In this document: positions 48,434-56,192 of the stretch, in pieces
Position numbering within the stretch: the stretch's first letter is position 1
Layout: each line of letters opens with the position of its first letter
From: CAWIMX01 sp963837345
GTDB lineage: Bacteria; Acidobacteriota; Vicinamibacteria; Vicinamibacterales; CAVVIG01
Length of the DNA stretch: 64,000 nt
Direction of reading: 5' to 3'
Assembly: GCA_963837345.1 (NCBI GenBank)
Contig: CAWIMX010000002.1
Span: forward strand, 372,001 to 436,000
Translations under genes and position numbers: made by a program
Notes under the pieces: generated by a model
Databases searched by the model: none
What the model saw: only the letters and a program-made list of their open reading frames with translations
What the model was told of the DNA's origin: nothing

Positions 48434-48772
48434 AACTGTCGCGGCAGAGGGCTCGGAACTGACGCTGCTCGGCACTGACGCTGCAAGGGGCTCGGCACTG
48501 ACGCGGCAAGGGGCTCGGCACTGACGCGGTAGGGGGCTCGGAACTGACGCCGCAAGGGGCTGGGCACTGACGCGGCAGGGGGCTCGGAACTGACGCGGCA
48601 AGGGGCTGGGCACTGACGCGGCAAGGGGTTCGGAACTGACGCCGCAAGGGGCTGGGCACTGACGCGGCAGGGGGCTCGGAACTGACGCCGCAGGGGGCTG
48701 GGCACTGACGCAGCAAGGGGCTCGGAACTGACGCCGTAGGGGGCTCGGAACTGACGCCGCAAGGGGCTGGCA
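48434..48772. repeat. 23-bp tandem repeat array, left (about 14 copies, reverse orientation)
   Basis: About fourteen imperfect copies with a 23-bp period; each contains GAACTGACG or GGCACTGACG, then CGGCAAGGGGCT-like sequence. Read on the complementary strand the unit is GAGCCCCCTGCGGCG followed by TCAGTTCC, sharing the 15-bp core with the two arrays further right but with a different 8-bp filler and opposite orientation. Because 23 is not a multiple of three and stops are rare, all frames stay open and give spurious Pro/Ser-rich ORFs. Confidence 0.93.
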
Positions 48773-48794
48773 TGAGCCGTGCTCGCGCTGGCGC

Positions 48795-49178
48795 GTGCCG
48801 ATCCGCGATTTTCGGGATCTCGTGGCCTGGCGGCTCGCCTACGCGCTCAAGTGTGAGGCGTGGGAAGTTTCTGCCGCCGCGCGCGCCGCTCGAGACTTCA
48901 AATTCTGCGATCAACTAAGCGACGCGAGCGCGTCAGCGCCACGCAACATCGCAGAAGGGTTCGGCCGGTTCCGTTCACGTGAGTACGCGCACTTTCTATC
49001 GATCGCCCGTGCCTCATTGATGGAAACAGAGAGTCACTTGATCGATGCGCGCGACCGAGGATACTTGAGCGATCGTGACTACCTGAGGCTGCTGAATCTC
49101 GCGCGCGCTGCCCGCCGGGCGACGACGGGCTTGATGCGCTACCATCAGCGCCAGGGCGCGCTGGGCAGATACAAGTAA
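48795..49178 (+). CDS. Four-helix bundle (S23/23S rRNA intervening-sequence type) protein
   Basis: 127 residues starting at GTG. IRDFRDLVAWRLAYALKCE, FCDQLSDASASAPRNIAEGFGR and EYAHFLSIARASLMETESHL are the classical four-helix-bundle/TIGR02436 motifs. The family is found within 23S rRNA intervening sequences and, as Avd, in diversity-generating retroelements; stand-alone copies have no known role. The gene is sandwiched between 23-bp repeat arrays, and its last 90 bases are repeated exactly after the IS21 element. Confidence 0.88.
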   Translation: MPIRDFRDLVAWRLAYALKCEAWEVSAAARAARDFKFCDQLSDASASAPRNIAEGFGRFRSREYAHFLSIARASLMETESHLIDARDRGYLSDRDYLRLLNLARAARRATTGLMRYHQRQGALGRYK

Positions 49179-49210
49179 TCGAGAGCGGACCGCGCGATTG
49201 CGCGCCCCGC

Positions 49211-49404
49211 CTCGAAGCCGCCGAGCCCCCTGCGGCGAAGCCGCCCAGCCCCCTACGGCGAAGCGGTCCAGCCCCTTGCGGCGAAGGGGCCCAGCCCCCT
49301 GCGGCGAAGCCGCCCAGCCCCCTACGGCGAAGCGGCCCAGCCCCCTGCGGCGAAGGCGCCCAGCCCCCTACGGCGAAGCGGCCCAGCCCCCTGCGGCGAA
49401 GCCG
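49211..49404. repeat. 23-bp tandem repeat array, middle (8 copies, forward orientation)
   Basis: Eight copies of a unit with core AGCCCCCTGCGGCGAAG, alternating with a TACGG variant, and a four-base variable spot (GCCG, GCGG, GGCG or GGGG). It begins just after the four-helix gene and is cut by the left end of the IS21-family element at 49405. Same unit as the long array at 51797. Confidence 0.93.
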
Positions 49405-49467
49405 TGTAGAGCGACAGTGATAGTGATCCCGTTCCGACACTAAATCTGATCCCCCGGGAGGGGTTCG

Positions 49468-50739
49468 ATGGAGGATGGGACGGATCTGCTGGTATCTCCT
49501 GCTGGGGAGGTACCTGTGATCGACGGCGACGTGGTGGGCACGATTCGGACCTTGGCCGGGCGTGGCGTCGGCAAGCGGACGATCGCTCGGGAAGTCGGGA
49601 TCTCGATCAATACGGTGCGGCGCTACCTCCGCCAGCCGATCATCGTGGGTCACCAGGTGCGGGCGCCGCGCCGCTGGTCGGACGACTGGCGACGCGAGGC
49701 GCGGACGCTCTACGCCAAGACGGCGGCCGGGAATGCGGTCGTGGTGCAGCGTCTGCTGGCCAATCGTGGCGTGTCGGTCAGTGAGCGGACGATTCAGCGA
49801 GCCGTCGCGGATCTCCGACGAGAGCAACGCGCGGCGCAGCTGGCGACCGTGCGCGTCGAAACGGCGCCCGGCGACCAGCTGCAGATCGATTTTGGTCAGA
49901 AGTCGGTCGCGATCGCGGGCGTCGCGGTGCGGATCTTCCTGCTGGTGGCGGTCCTCAGCTACTCGCGGCGCCTCTTCGTCAAAGCCTTTCTCAATCAGCG
50001 CGGCGACGATTGGCGCGAGGGGATCGCGGCAGCCTTCGCCCATTTCGGTGGCGTCCCGCGCACCCTACTCGGCGACAATGCGCGGGCGCTGGTCCTCGGC
50101 CGCGATCGCGCGACCAGCACGGTCACGTTTCAGCCCGCGTATCTGACCTTCTGCCGCGACTGGGATGTGCAGCCGCGCGCGTGCGCGCCGTACCGGGCCC
50201 GGACCAAAGGCAAGACCGAAGCGGGCGTCAAGTTTGTGAAACGCAACGGCCTCGCCGATCAAGCCTTCGAGTCCTTCGCCGCGCTCGAGCAGCACCTGGC
50301 CGCGTGGATGGTCGTCGCCGATCAGCGCCGCCACGGAACCACGCGCGAAGCGCCGGCCCTCCGTTTCGAGCGGGACGAGCGCGCGCAGCTCCGGCCGCTG
50401 CTCGTCCGGGCCACGCCGCGACGCACGCAGCGCCTACGTCGGCGCGTCGCGCTGGATGCCTTCGTCGACGTCGACACGGTCCGCTATAGCGTCCCGCATC
50501 GCCTCGTGCGCGATCACGTCGAGGTCGCCATCTCGGACGCGCACGTGGAGATTTTCCATGGCACCGAGCGAGTCGCGACCCATACCCGATCGACAGAGCC
50601 CTTTGCCCGCGTCGTGGATCCCCAGCACTACGCGGGCCTGTGGCGCGTCGAGCCGGCAGCCGTCGTCTCCCCCGGCCTGGCCGTGCTCGGCCGCGATCTC
50701 GCCGATTACGCCGCCATCGTCGCGGGCGGTGACCAATGA
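49468..50739 (+). CDS. istA: IS21 family transposase IstA
   Basis: 423 residues. N-terminal HTH (TIRTLAGRGVGKRTIAREVGISINTVRRYL), a DDE integrase core starting QLQIDFGQKSVAIAG (first Asp), second Asp in TLLGDNARALV, Glu in GKTEAGVKFVKR, and a C-terminal Mu-type beta domain. Cuts and joins the element's ends. All catalytic residues are intact, so the element may be active. The istB start overlaps its stop. Confidence 0.95.
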   Translation: MEDGTDLLVSPAGEVPVIDGDVVGTIRTLAGRGVGKRTIAREVGISINTVRRYLRQPIIVGHQVRAPRRWSDDWRREARTLYAKTAAGNAVVVQRLLANRGVSVSERTIQRAVADLRREQRAAQLATVRVETAPGDQLQIDFGQKSVAIAGVAVRIFLLVAVLSYSRRLFVKAFLNQRGDDWREGIAAAFAHFGGVPRTLLGDNARALVLGRDRATSTVTFQPAYLTFCRDWDVQPRACAPYRARTKGKTEAGVKFVKRNGLADQAFESFAALEQHLAAWMVVADQRRHGTTREAPALRFERDERAQLRPLLVRATPRRTQRLRRRVALDAFVDVDTVRYSVPHRLVRDHVEVAISDAHVEIFHGTERVATHTRSTEPFARVVDPQHYAGLWRVEPAAVVSPGLAVLGRDLADYAAIVAGGDQ

Positions 50740-51512
50740 GCGTCGTCGTGCACGCGCGGGTCGTCGAGCAGCTGTCCCGGCTGCGCCTCCGCTATGTCGC
50801 CGAGCGGCTCGATGCGGTCCTCAATGACGCCGCGCGGACCGAGCCGACGTATCTCGACTTCCTCGATGGCGTGCTGCGGCAGGAGGTCGAGGCGAAGCAG
50901 CGCACGCGGACGACGATGGGCCTCAAGATCGCGCACTTTCCGACCGTCAAAACGCTGGACGATTTCGACTTTAAATTCCAGCCGTCGGTCGATCAGCGGC
51001 TCGTCCGCGAGCTCGCGACGGCGCGGTTTCTCGCCCAGGCTGAAAACGTCCTGATCTTTGGCGCCCCCGGCGTCGGCAAAACGCATCTCGCTATTGCCAT
51101 TGGCCGCGCCGTCGTCGAGGCCGGCCACTCGGTGCTCTTCACGAGCGCGACGGCGCTGCTCGCGGCGCTCTCCAAGGCGGAAACCGACGGCCAGCTCGCC
51201 GATCGCCTCATGTTTTACACGAAGCCGAAGCTGCTGATCATCGACGAGCTCGGCTATCTACCATTCGAACGACGCAGCGCGCATCTGTTTTTCCAGCTCG
51301 TTGCCCGACGCTACGAGCGTGGCAGCCTGCTCGTCACGACCAATCAGCTGGTCACGCAGTGGGGCGCCGTCTTTGGCGATGACGTCCTGGCCGCCGCCAT
51401 CCTCGATCGCCTGCTGCATCACAGCCACACGCTGCTCATTCAAGGCGAAAGCTATCGGCTGCGTCAGAAAAAGAAGGCTGGGCTCTTGGGCCGCTCACGT
51501 CACGACAGCTGA
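50736..51512 (+). CDS. istB: IS21 family helper ATPase IstB
   Basis: 258 residues, AAA+ ATPase of the DnaC/IstB type. Walker A IFGAPGVGKTHLAIAIG, Walker B LLIIDELGYLPFE, sensor 1 SLLVTTNQLVTQWG. Selects and remodels target DNA for IstA. ATGA overlap with istA is characteristic. The C-terminus ends with basic residues (RQKKKAGLLGRSR). Intact. Confidence 0.95.
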   Translation: MSVVVHARVVEQLSRLRLRYVAERLDAVLNDAARTEPTYLDFLDGVLRQEVEAKQRTRTTMGLKIAHFPTVKTLDDFDFKFQPSVDQRLVRELATARFLAQAENVLIFGAPGVGKTHLAIAIGRAVVEAGHSVLFTSATALLAALSKAETDGQLADRLMFYTKPKLLIIDELGYLPFERRSAHLFFQLVARRYERGSLLVTTNQLVTQWGAVFGDDVLAAAILDRLLHHSHTLLIQGESYRLRQKKKAGLLGRSRHDS

Positions 51513-51668
51513 CCGTGACTCAATTCACCTGGTGCACTTCGCACGTTTCTCCGGGCGCTCGCCGGCGCAGACGCCGGCTCGCGCTGACCATGAAGAACAC
51601 GAAAACACCGATCAGAGGGGGATCAGTTTTAATGTCGGAAGGGGATCAGTTTTCCCTGTCGCTTGACA

Positions 51669-51759
51669 GCTGCTGAATCTCGCGCGCGCTGCCCGCCGGG
51701 CGACGACGGGCTTGATGCGCTACCATCAGCGCCAGGGCGCGCTGGGCAGATACAAGTAA
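51669..51759 (+). pseudogene. 3' fragment of the four-helix bundle gene
   Basis: These 91 bases repeat exactly the last 91 bases of the gene at 48795-49178, including its TAA stop. The identity continues through the following spacer into the first repeat unit: 49088-49238 and 51669-51819 are identical over 151 bases. The fragment has no start and abuts the right end of the IS. Confidence 0.93.
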
Positions 51760-51796
51760 TCGAGAGCGGACCGCGCGATTGCGCGCCCCGCCTCGA

Positions 51797-52790
51797 AGCC
51801 GCCGAGCCCCCTGCGGCGAAGGCGCCCAGCCCCCTACGGCGAAGCGGCCCAGCCCCCTGCGGCGAAGCCGCCGAGCCCCCTACGGCGAAGCCGCCCAGCC
51901 CCCTGCGCGAAGCCGCCGAGCCCCCTGCGGCGAAGCCGCCCAGCCCCCTACGGCGAAGCCGCCGAGCCCCCTGCGGCGAAGCCGCCCAGCCCCCTGCGGC
52001 GAAGGGGCCCAGCCCCCTACGGCGAAGCCGCCGAGCCCCCTGCGGCGAAGCGGCCCAGCCCCCTGCGGCGAAGCCGCCGAGCCCCCTGCGGCGAAGCCGC
52101 CCAGCCCCCTACGGCGAAGCCGCCCAGCCCCCTGCGGCGAAGGCGCCCAGCCCCCTACGGCGAAGCGGCCCAGCCCCCTGCGGCGAAGCCGCCCAGCCCC
52201 CTACGGCGAAGCGGCCCAGCCCCCTGCGGCGAAGCCGCCGAGCCCCCTGCGGCGAAGCCGCCGAGCCCCCTGCGATGAAGCCGCCGAGCCCCCTGCGGCG
52301 AAGGGGCCCAGCCCCCTGCGGCGAAGCCGCCCAGCCCCCTACGGCGAAGCCGCCGAGCCCCCTGCGGCGAAGCTGCCCAGCCCCCTGCGGCGAAGGGGCC
52401 CAGCCCCCTACGGCGAAGCCGCCGAGCCCCCTGCGGCGAAGCCGCCGAGCCCCCTACGGCGAAGCGGCCCAGCCCCCTACGGCGAAGCGGCCCAGCCCCC
52501 TGCGGCGAAGCTCCCCATCCCCCTGCGGCGAAGCCGCCGAGCCCCCTGCGGCGAAGCCGCCCAGCCCCCTACGGCGAAGCGGTCCAGCCCCCTACGGCGA
52601 AGCGGTCCAGCCCCCTACGGCGAAGCGGTCCAGCCCCTTGCGGCGAAGGGGCCGAGCCCCCTGCGGCGAAGCCGCCGAGCCCCCTGCGGCGAAGCGGCCC
52701 AGCCCCCTGCGGCGAAGCCGCCGAGCCCCCTGCGGCGAAGCGCCGCCCAGCCCCCTGCGGCGAAGCCGCCCAGCCCCCTGCCGCGTCAGT
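51797..52790. repeat. 23-bp tandem repeat array, right (about 43 copies, forward orientation)
   Basis: Nearly one kilobase of tandem 23-bp units with core GAGCCCCCTGCGGCG or CAGCCCCCTACGGCG and filler AAGCCGCC-like. Single exceptions include a shortened unit near 51905 and a CGATGAAG variant near 52272. The last unit (about 52767-52795) switches to the TCAGTTCC filler seen in the left array. No unique spacers are present. Open frames across this region repeat every 23 residues and are not considered coding. Confidence 0.95.
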
Positions 52791-52805
52791 TCCCAGAACC
52801 CATGT

Positions 52806-53243
52806 TCACGCCCGTAAATGATCGGCCTCCCACTGCCTGACCTGCAGCTTGATCTCTTTCTGGCTCGAGAGCTTGCCGGCCAGCACGTCGACCACGAGCT
52901 GGGGCAGCTCCGCATCGCTCGCGAATCGGAGCGCGACGAGCTGCTTCGGCGTGAGCGCCGCGGTCCGGCTCAGCAGGTCCGCCGCGAGCAGTTCCTTCAT
53001 TCTGAGTCGCATTTCGAGTCGGATCACCCGATCCTGCACTGTGAGCGCCATGGCGCGCGCGACGAAGCCGAGCATCAGCAGCGCCAGCGCCACGACCATG
53101 GTCCAGAGCGTGCCCCGGCCGGGTGCGCGCCAGACCCCGACGAGGGTCACGATGAAGTTGATGAGCAAGACGGGAGCCACGAACAGGTGAAAGGGGGGAA
53201 ACAGCCGCGGGTGGTTCTTGTAGGTCTGGACCTTGTCGGCCAT
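52806..53243 (-). CDS. DUF6526-like membrane protein
   Basis: 145 residues. The start KVQTYKNHPRLFPPFHLFV, two membrane helices (LLINFIVTLVGVW and MVVALALLMLGFVARAMAL), then RVIRLEMRLRMKELL and LTPKQLVALRFASDAELP make up the DUF6526 pattern. Function unknown. Its stop is only a few bases from the end of the right repeat array, so the array forms its 3' untranslated region. Confidence 0.82.
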   Translation of the reverse strand: MADKVQTYKNHPRLFPPFHLFVAPVLLINFIVTLVGVWRAPGRGTLWTMVVALALLMLGFVARAMALTVQDRVIRLEMRLRMKELLAADLLSRTAALTPKQLVALRFASDAELPQLVVDVLAGKLSSQKEIKLQVRQWEADHLRA

Positions 53244-53315
53244 CGGACGTCCTCCTCGCGCGCCTCGCGCGCCAGCTCAACTCTAGCGCGGAGGAGACGC
53301 GGGGCCGACGCTATT

Positions 53316-54005
53316 TCAGTCGATGAAGCGGTAGCCGAGCCCGACGACGGTCTCGATCTGGCGGCCGGCCTCGCCCAGCTTGCCGCGCAGGCGCCCGACG
53401 TGCACGTCCACCGATCGCGTCTCGACCAGCCGTTCGTAGCCCCAGACGCGCTCGAGCAGCCGATCGCGCGAGACCACGCGATTCTTGTTCTGCACGAGAT
53501 AGCGGAGCAGCTCGAACTCGCGGCGGGTGAGCCGGATCGGCGCGCCGTTCACGGCCACCGAGACCGCGTCGAAATCCGCCACCAGGTGCGAGCCCTTGTA
53601 GGCGGCGGCAGGGCGCTCGGCGAAGCTGCCGTTGCGGCGGAGCACGGCCCGCACGCGCGCCGTCAGCTCGCGCGGGCTGAACGGCTTCGTGATGTAGTCG
53701 TCGGCGCCCAGGTCCAGGCCGCTCACGCGATCGTCTTCCGTGGTCCGGGCCGTCAGCATGATGATCGGCAGGTGCTTGGAGTCGTTGCGCGAGCGGAGGA
53801 GCCGGCAGACCTCGAGACCGTTCAGAACGGGCAGGTTCAGGTCGAGGATCACGAGATCCGGCGGGCGATCGCCGATGGCCTTGAGCGCCAGGTCGCCGCT
53901 TCCGGCAATCTCGGCCTCGGCTTCCGCGTGCCGTTCGAGCGTGTGCTTGATCAAGCCGGCGATGTCCAGCTCGTCTTCGACGATGAGGATGCGGGGGCGG
54001 ACCAT
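53316..54005 (-). CDS. phoB: OmpR/PhoB-family response regulator, probably PhoB
   Basis: 229 residues. Receiver domain with ED pair (10-11), phospho-Asp55 in LVILDLNLP, Thr in IIMLTART and Lys in DDYITKPFSPREL; winged-helix domain from about 130 (LTRREFELLRYLVQNKNRVVSRDRLLERVWG, TRSVDVHVGRLRGKLGE). The sequence pattern and the surrounding pst, pho and PHO-box elements support PhoB. No phoR sensor kinase lies next to it in the window. Its promoter region is shared with the divergent gene at 54115 and contains the clearest PHO box array. Confidence 0.85.
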   Translation of the reverse strand: MVRPRILIVEDELDIAGLIKHTLERHAEAEAEIAGSGDLALKAIGDRPPDLVILDLNLPVLNGLEVCRLLRSRNDSKHLPIIMLTARTTEDDRVSGLDLGADDYITKPFSPRELTARVRAVLRRNGSFAERPAAAYKGSHLVADFDAVSVAVNGAPIRLTRREFELLRYLVQNKNRVVSRDRLLERVWGYERLVETRSVDVHVGRLRGKLGEAGRQIETVVGLGYRFID

Positions 54006-54041
54006 GACCGACTTCGACAGTACGGGTGGGGCATTTCATCG

Positions 54042-54081
54042 CTGTCTCGATCCTGTTAAATGTCGGTTAAGCTGCTGTTAA
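54042..54081 (+). promoter_or_regulatory. PHO box array (four 7-mers, 11-bp period)
   Basis: Four 7-mers, CTGTCTC (54042), CTGTTAA (54053), CGGTTAA (54064) and CTGTTAA (54075), each separated by exactly four bases. This matches the known PhoB operator design of 7-bp direct repeats with 4-bp AT-rich linkers. It lies between the divergent phoB-like gene and the secreted-protein gene at 54115, in the orientation of the latter; it could also serve phoB autoregulation. Confidence 0.82.
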
Positions 54082-54114
54082 CCACGGGTTTCCAATCGGT
54101 GATATTCTGCCGGC

Positions 54115-54552
54115 ATGCCGCGCCTGGCGCTCGTGCTGGCCGTTGTCGGCCTCGTCGCCGCGCGGCCCGCGTCCGCGCAGTTCACGCCCTTTTCGCACGA
54201 CCCGCGCGTGATCCTGGAAGGCAGCTGGCAGTCCTGTTTCGAGCCGGATGGACGCTACGCCGAGCGGGTCTACGATCACATCGTGAACGGCGTCGGCCTC
54301 TTTGAAGTGCACCTGGGTCCGCGCCGCGAATTCGCGATCTTCAAGGGCGTCCAGGAGGAGCACCGCGACCACAGCTCGCCCGAGAACCTCCTCAAGCCGT
54401 ACCAGGTGCTCAAGCTGAACAACCGCGCCAGCCAGCGGTGGGAGATTCCCGAGCTCAATCTGGTGTTCACGGTCGCCCTGGCGGGCGGATCGCGAACCGA
54501 CTGCGAGAGCTGGTTCATCACGCTCGAGCCCCTCGACAAGACGTCGCACTAG
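54115..54552 (+). CDS. Secreted protein of unknown function, downstream of a PHO box
   Basis: 145 residues with a clear signal peptide (ALVLAVVGLVAARPASAQ). The mature part has two Cys (WQSCFEPDG and TDCESWFI), likely a disulfide, and no recognised domain. The PHO box array at 54042-54081 stands 34 bases upstream, with a TATTCT hexamer at 54102 as possible -10. Expression under phosphate starvation is therefore likely. No family assigned. Confidence 0.7.
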   Translation: MPRLALVLAVVGLVAARPASAQFTPFSHDPRVILEGSWQSCFEPDGRYAERVYDHIVNGVGLFEVHLGPRREFAIFKGVQEEHRDHSSPENLLKPYQVLKLNNRASQRWEIPELNLVFTVALAGGSRTDCESWFITLEPLDKTSH

Positions 54553-54653
54553 CCGGCGCGCTCCGGGCCGACGCGTCGAATTGATCCGGCCGCCACTTCG
54601 CTGTTACATCGGCCCGCTATGGTGGGGCCGATGGAGGACCGCGCACGACGGCG

Positions 54654-55397
54654 GTGAGCGGGCGGCCCACGGTGAGCGTGGTCGTGTGCGCCTACAACGA
54701 AGAGGCGCTCCTCCCAGCCTGTCTCCATGCGATCCTGGCGCAGACGCGCCCTCCCGACGAAGTACTGGTCGTCGACAACGCCAGCACCGACCGCACGGGC
54801 GACGTGGCGCGGGCCGTCAGGGGCGTGCGCGTCGTGGACGAGCCCGTCAAGGGACTCGTGGTCGCGCGGGAGACCGGACGGCTCGCGGCGCGCGGCGACA
54901 TCCTCGCGTACGTGGACGCCGACTGCCGGCCGCCGATCTTCTGGCTCGAGCGGGTCGAACGGCACTTCCTGGAGCGCCCGGCGCTCGTCGGCCTGACCGG
55001 CCCCTACCGCTTCTACGACTGGGACCTGCTGGGCCGCGCGATCGTCCGCGGCTATGACGTTCTGGTGGCGCCGCCGACGCACTTCCTCGTGCACCACCTG
55101 CTGCAGGTCGGGGCCATCTTCTACGGCGGGAACTTCGCGGTTTCGCGCAGGGCCCTCGCGCGCATCGGCGGCTTCGACCGCTCGATCGAATTTCACGGCG
55201 AAGACACGAATCTCGGACGGCGGCTCACGGGCATCGGCCTCGTGAACGTGGAGCGCGACTGCTGGCTCTGGACCTCGGCGCGCCGCTACCGCGCGATGGG
55301 CAAGGGGGCAGTGTTCGCGCTCTACGTGCGCAACTTCTGGTCGGAGATTCTCCGGCACCGGCCGGCCGACCACGACCATCAGGATGTGAGGATCTGA
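54654..55397 (+). CDS. Family 2 glycosyltransferase
   Basis: 247 residues from a GTG. GT-A fold: VSVVVCAYNEEALLPACL, VLVVDNASTDRTGDVAR, the DxD-like AYVDADCRPP, and GGFDRSIEFHGEDTNLGRRL with the catalytic-type ED. The C-terminus includes a membrane-associated stretch (AVFALYVRNFWSEIL). Sits between the PHO-regulated secreted protein and a PHP phosphoesterase, one base from the latter, so glycolipid synthesis during phosphate limitation is a plausible role. Acceptor unknown. Confidence 0.88.
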   Translation: MSGRPTVSVVVCAYNEEALLPACLHAILAQTRPPDEVLVVDNASTDRTGDVARAVRGVRVVDEPVKGLVVARETGRLAARGDILAYVDADCRPPIFWLERVERHFLERPALVGLTGPYRFYDWDLLGRAIVRGYDVLVAPPTHFLVHHLLQVGAIFYGGNFAVSRRALARIGGFDRSIEFHGEDTNLGRRLTGIGLVNVERDCWLWTSARRYRAMGKGAVFALYVRNFWSEILRHRPADHDHQDVRI

Positions 55398-55398
55398 C

Positions 55399-56145
55399 GT
55401 GCCTGGCTACGAACCGTTCCTGCTCTGCGACTTCCACGTGCACACCCGCTGGAGCGACGGCCGCCTGTCGATCCGCGAAGTGGTCGACCTGTACGGCCAG
55501 ACCGGACGGTTCGACGTGATCGCCATCACGGATCACATTCTGATGGAGCGCGATCTGATCGCCCGGGCAGGTCGGATGGCGTCGCTCGGCTTCCGGCAGT
55601 TCTCCGTGACGGCGGAGCGCTTTCCGGGGTATCTGGACGAGATCCATCGCGAGGCCGAGCGGGCGCGTCGGAAATATGGCCTGCTCGTGATCCCGGGCGC
55701 CGAAATCACCCAGAACCACTTTCGCAGCCGCAAGAACGCCCACATCGTCGCGCTCGACATCAAGGCATGGGTGAGCGCCGATCAGCCGGCGGAAGACATC
55801 CTGCGCGCCATCCGCGATCAGGGCGCCTTCAGCATCGCGTGCCATCCGCATCACCGGACGACTCGACGCGTCGAGATCTCGACCTGTTACCTGTGGGATC
55901 ACCGGAAGAAGCTCGTCGACCTGGTCGACGTATGGGAGGCGGCCAACCGGGACGACCTGTTCTCGGTGACGAGCCTGAAGCACTATCCCTACGTCGCCAA
56001 CAGCGACTTCCACAAGCCCAAGCACCTGTACTCCTGGAAGACGCTGCTGCGGTCGGAGAAGAGATGGCCGGCCATCGCCGCCGCGCTGCGCGCGAACGTG
56101 GACGTGGCGCTCACGCTCTATCGCAACGGCTCCTGGGCCGCGTGA
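55399..56145 (+). CDS. PHP domain phosphoesterase
   Basis: 248 residues from a GTG. PHP motifs: DFHVHTRWSDGRLS (metal His pair and Asp), AITDHI, VIPGAEITQNH, SIACHPHHR and ANSDFHKPKH. The fold binds two or three metals and hydrolyses phosphoesters. Directly coupled to the GT2 gene (stop and start one base apart). In this setting it could recycle phosphate from lipid head groups or sugar phosphates; substrate not evident. Confidence 0.88.
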   Translation: MPGYEPFLLCDFHVHTRWSDGRLSIREVVDLYGQTGRFDVIAITDHILMERDLIARAGRMASLGFRQFSVTAERFPGYLDEIHREAERARRKYGLLVIPGAEITQNHFRSRKNAHIVALDIKAWVSADQPAEDILRAIRDQGAFSIACHPHHRTTRRVEISTCYLWDHRKKLVDLVDVWEAANRDDLFSVTSLKHYPYVANSDFHKPKHLYSWKTLLRSEKRWPAIAAALRANVDVALTLYRNGSWAA

Positions 56146-56192
56146 CGCCATCGTCCCGCCCGGGCCTGGTGTAACGTAATGTCTGCCCGTCG

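Larger units (their letters stand above)
49405..51668 (+). mobile_element. IS21-family insertion sequence, 2,264 bp
   Basis: Imperfect terminal inverted repeats: the left end starts TGTAGAGCGACAG and the right end reads in reverse TGTCAAGCGACAG; both continue with further shared blocks (TTCCGACA and CTGATCCCCC), the multiple repeats typical of IS21 ends. Inside are istA and istB with a four-base overlap. The flanks show no target duplication: the left flank is repeat array (GAAGCCG) and the right flank is the 3' part of the four-helix gene (GCTGCTG). This mismatch implies rearrangement after insertion, or an assembly join. Confidence 0.9.

Noticed and set aside
48795..49178. Avd of a diversity-generating retroelement
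   Set aside because: The four-helix fold fits, but no reverse transcriptase, template repeat or variable-region gene lies nearby.
48434..52790. CRISPR array
   Set aside because: Repeats are directly tandem with a 23-bp period and no unique spacers, and there are no cas genes.
51663..52840. Long Pro/Ala/Lys/Ser/Arg-rich ORFs (350-384 residues) in the right repeat array, and similar ones in the left array
   Set aside because: Open in several frames because the 23-bp unit lacks stops; the product repeats every 23 residues, starts inside IS or gene fragments and lacks ribosome sites.
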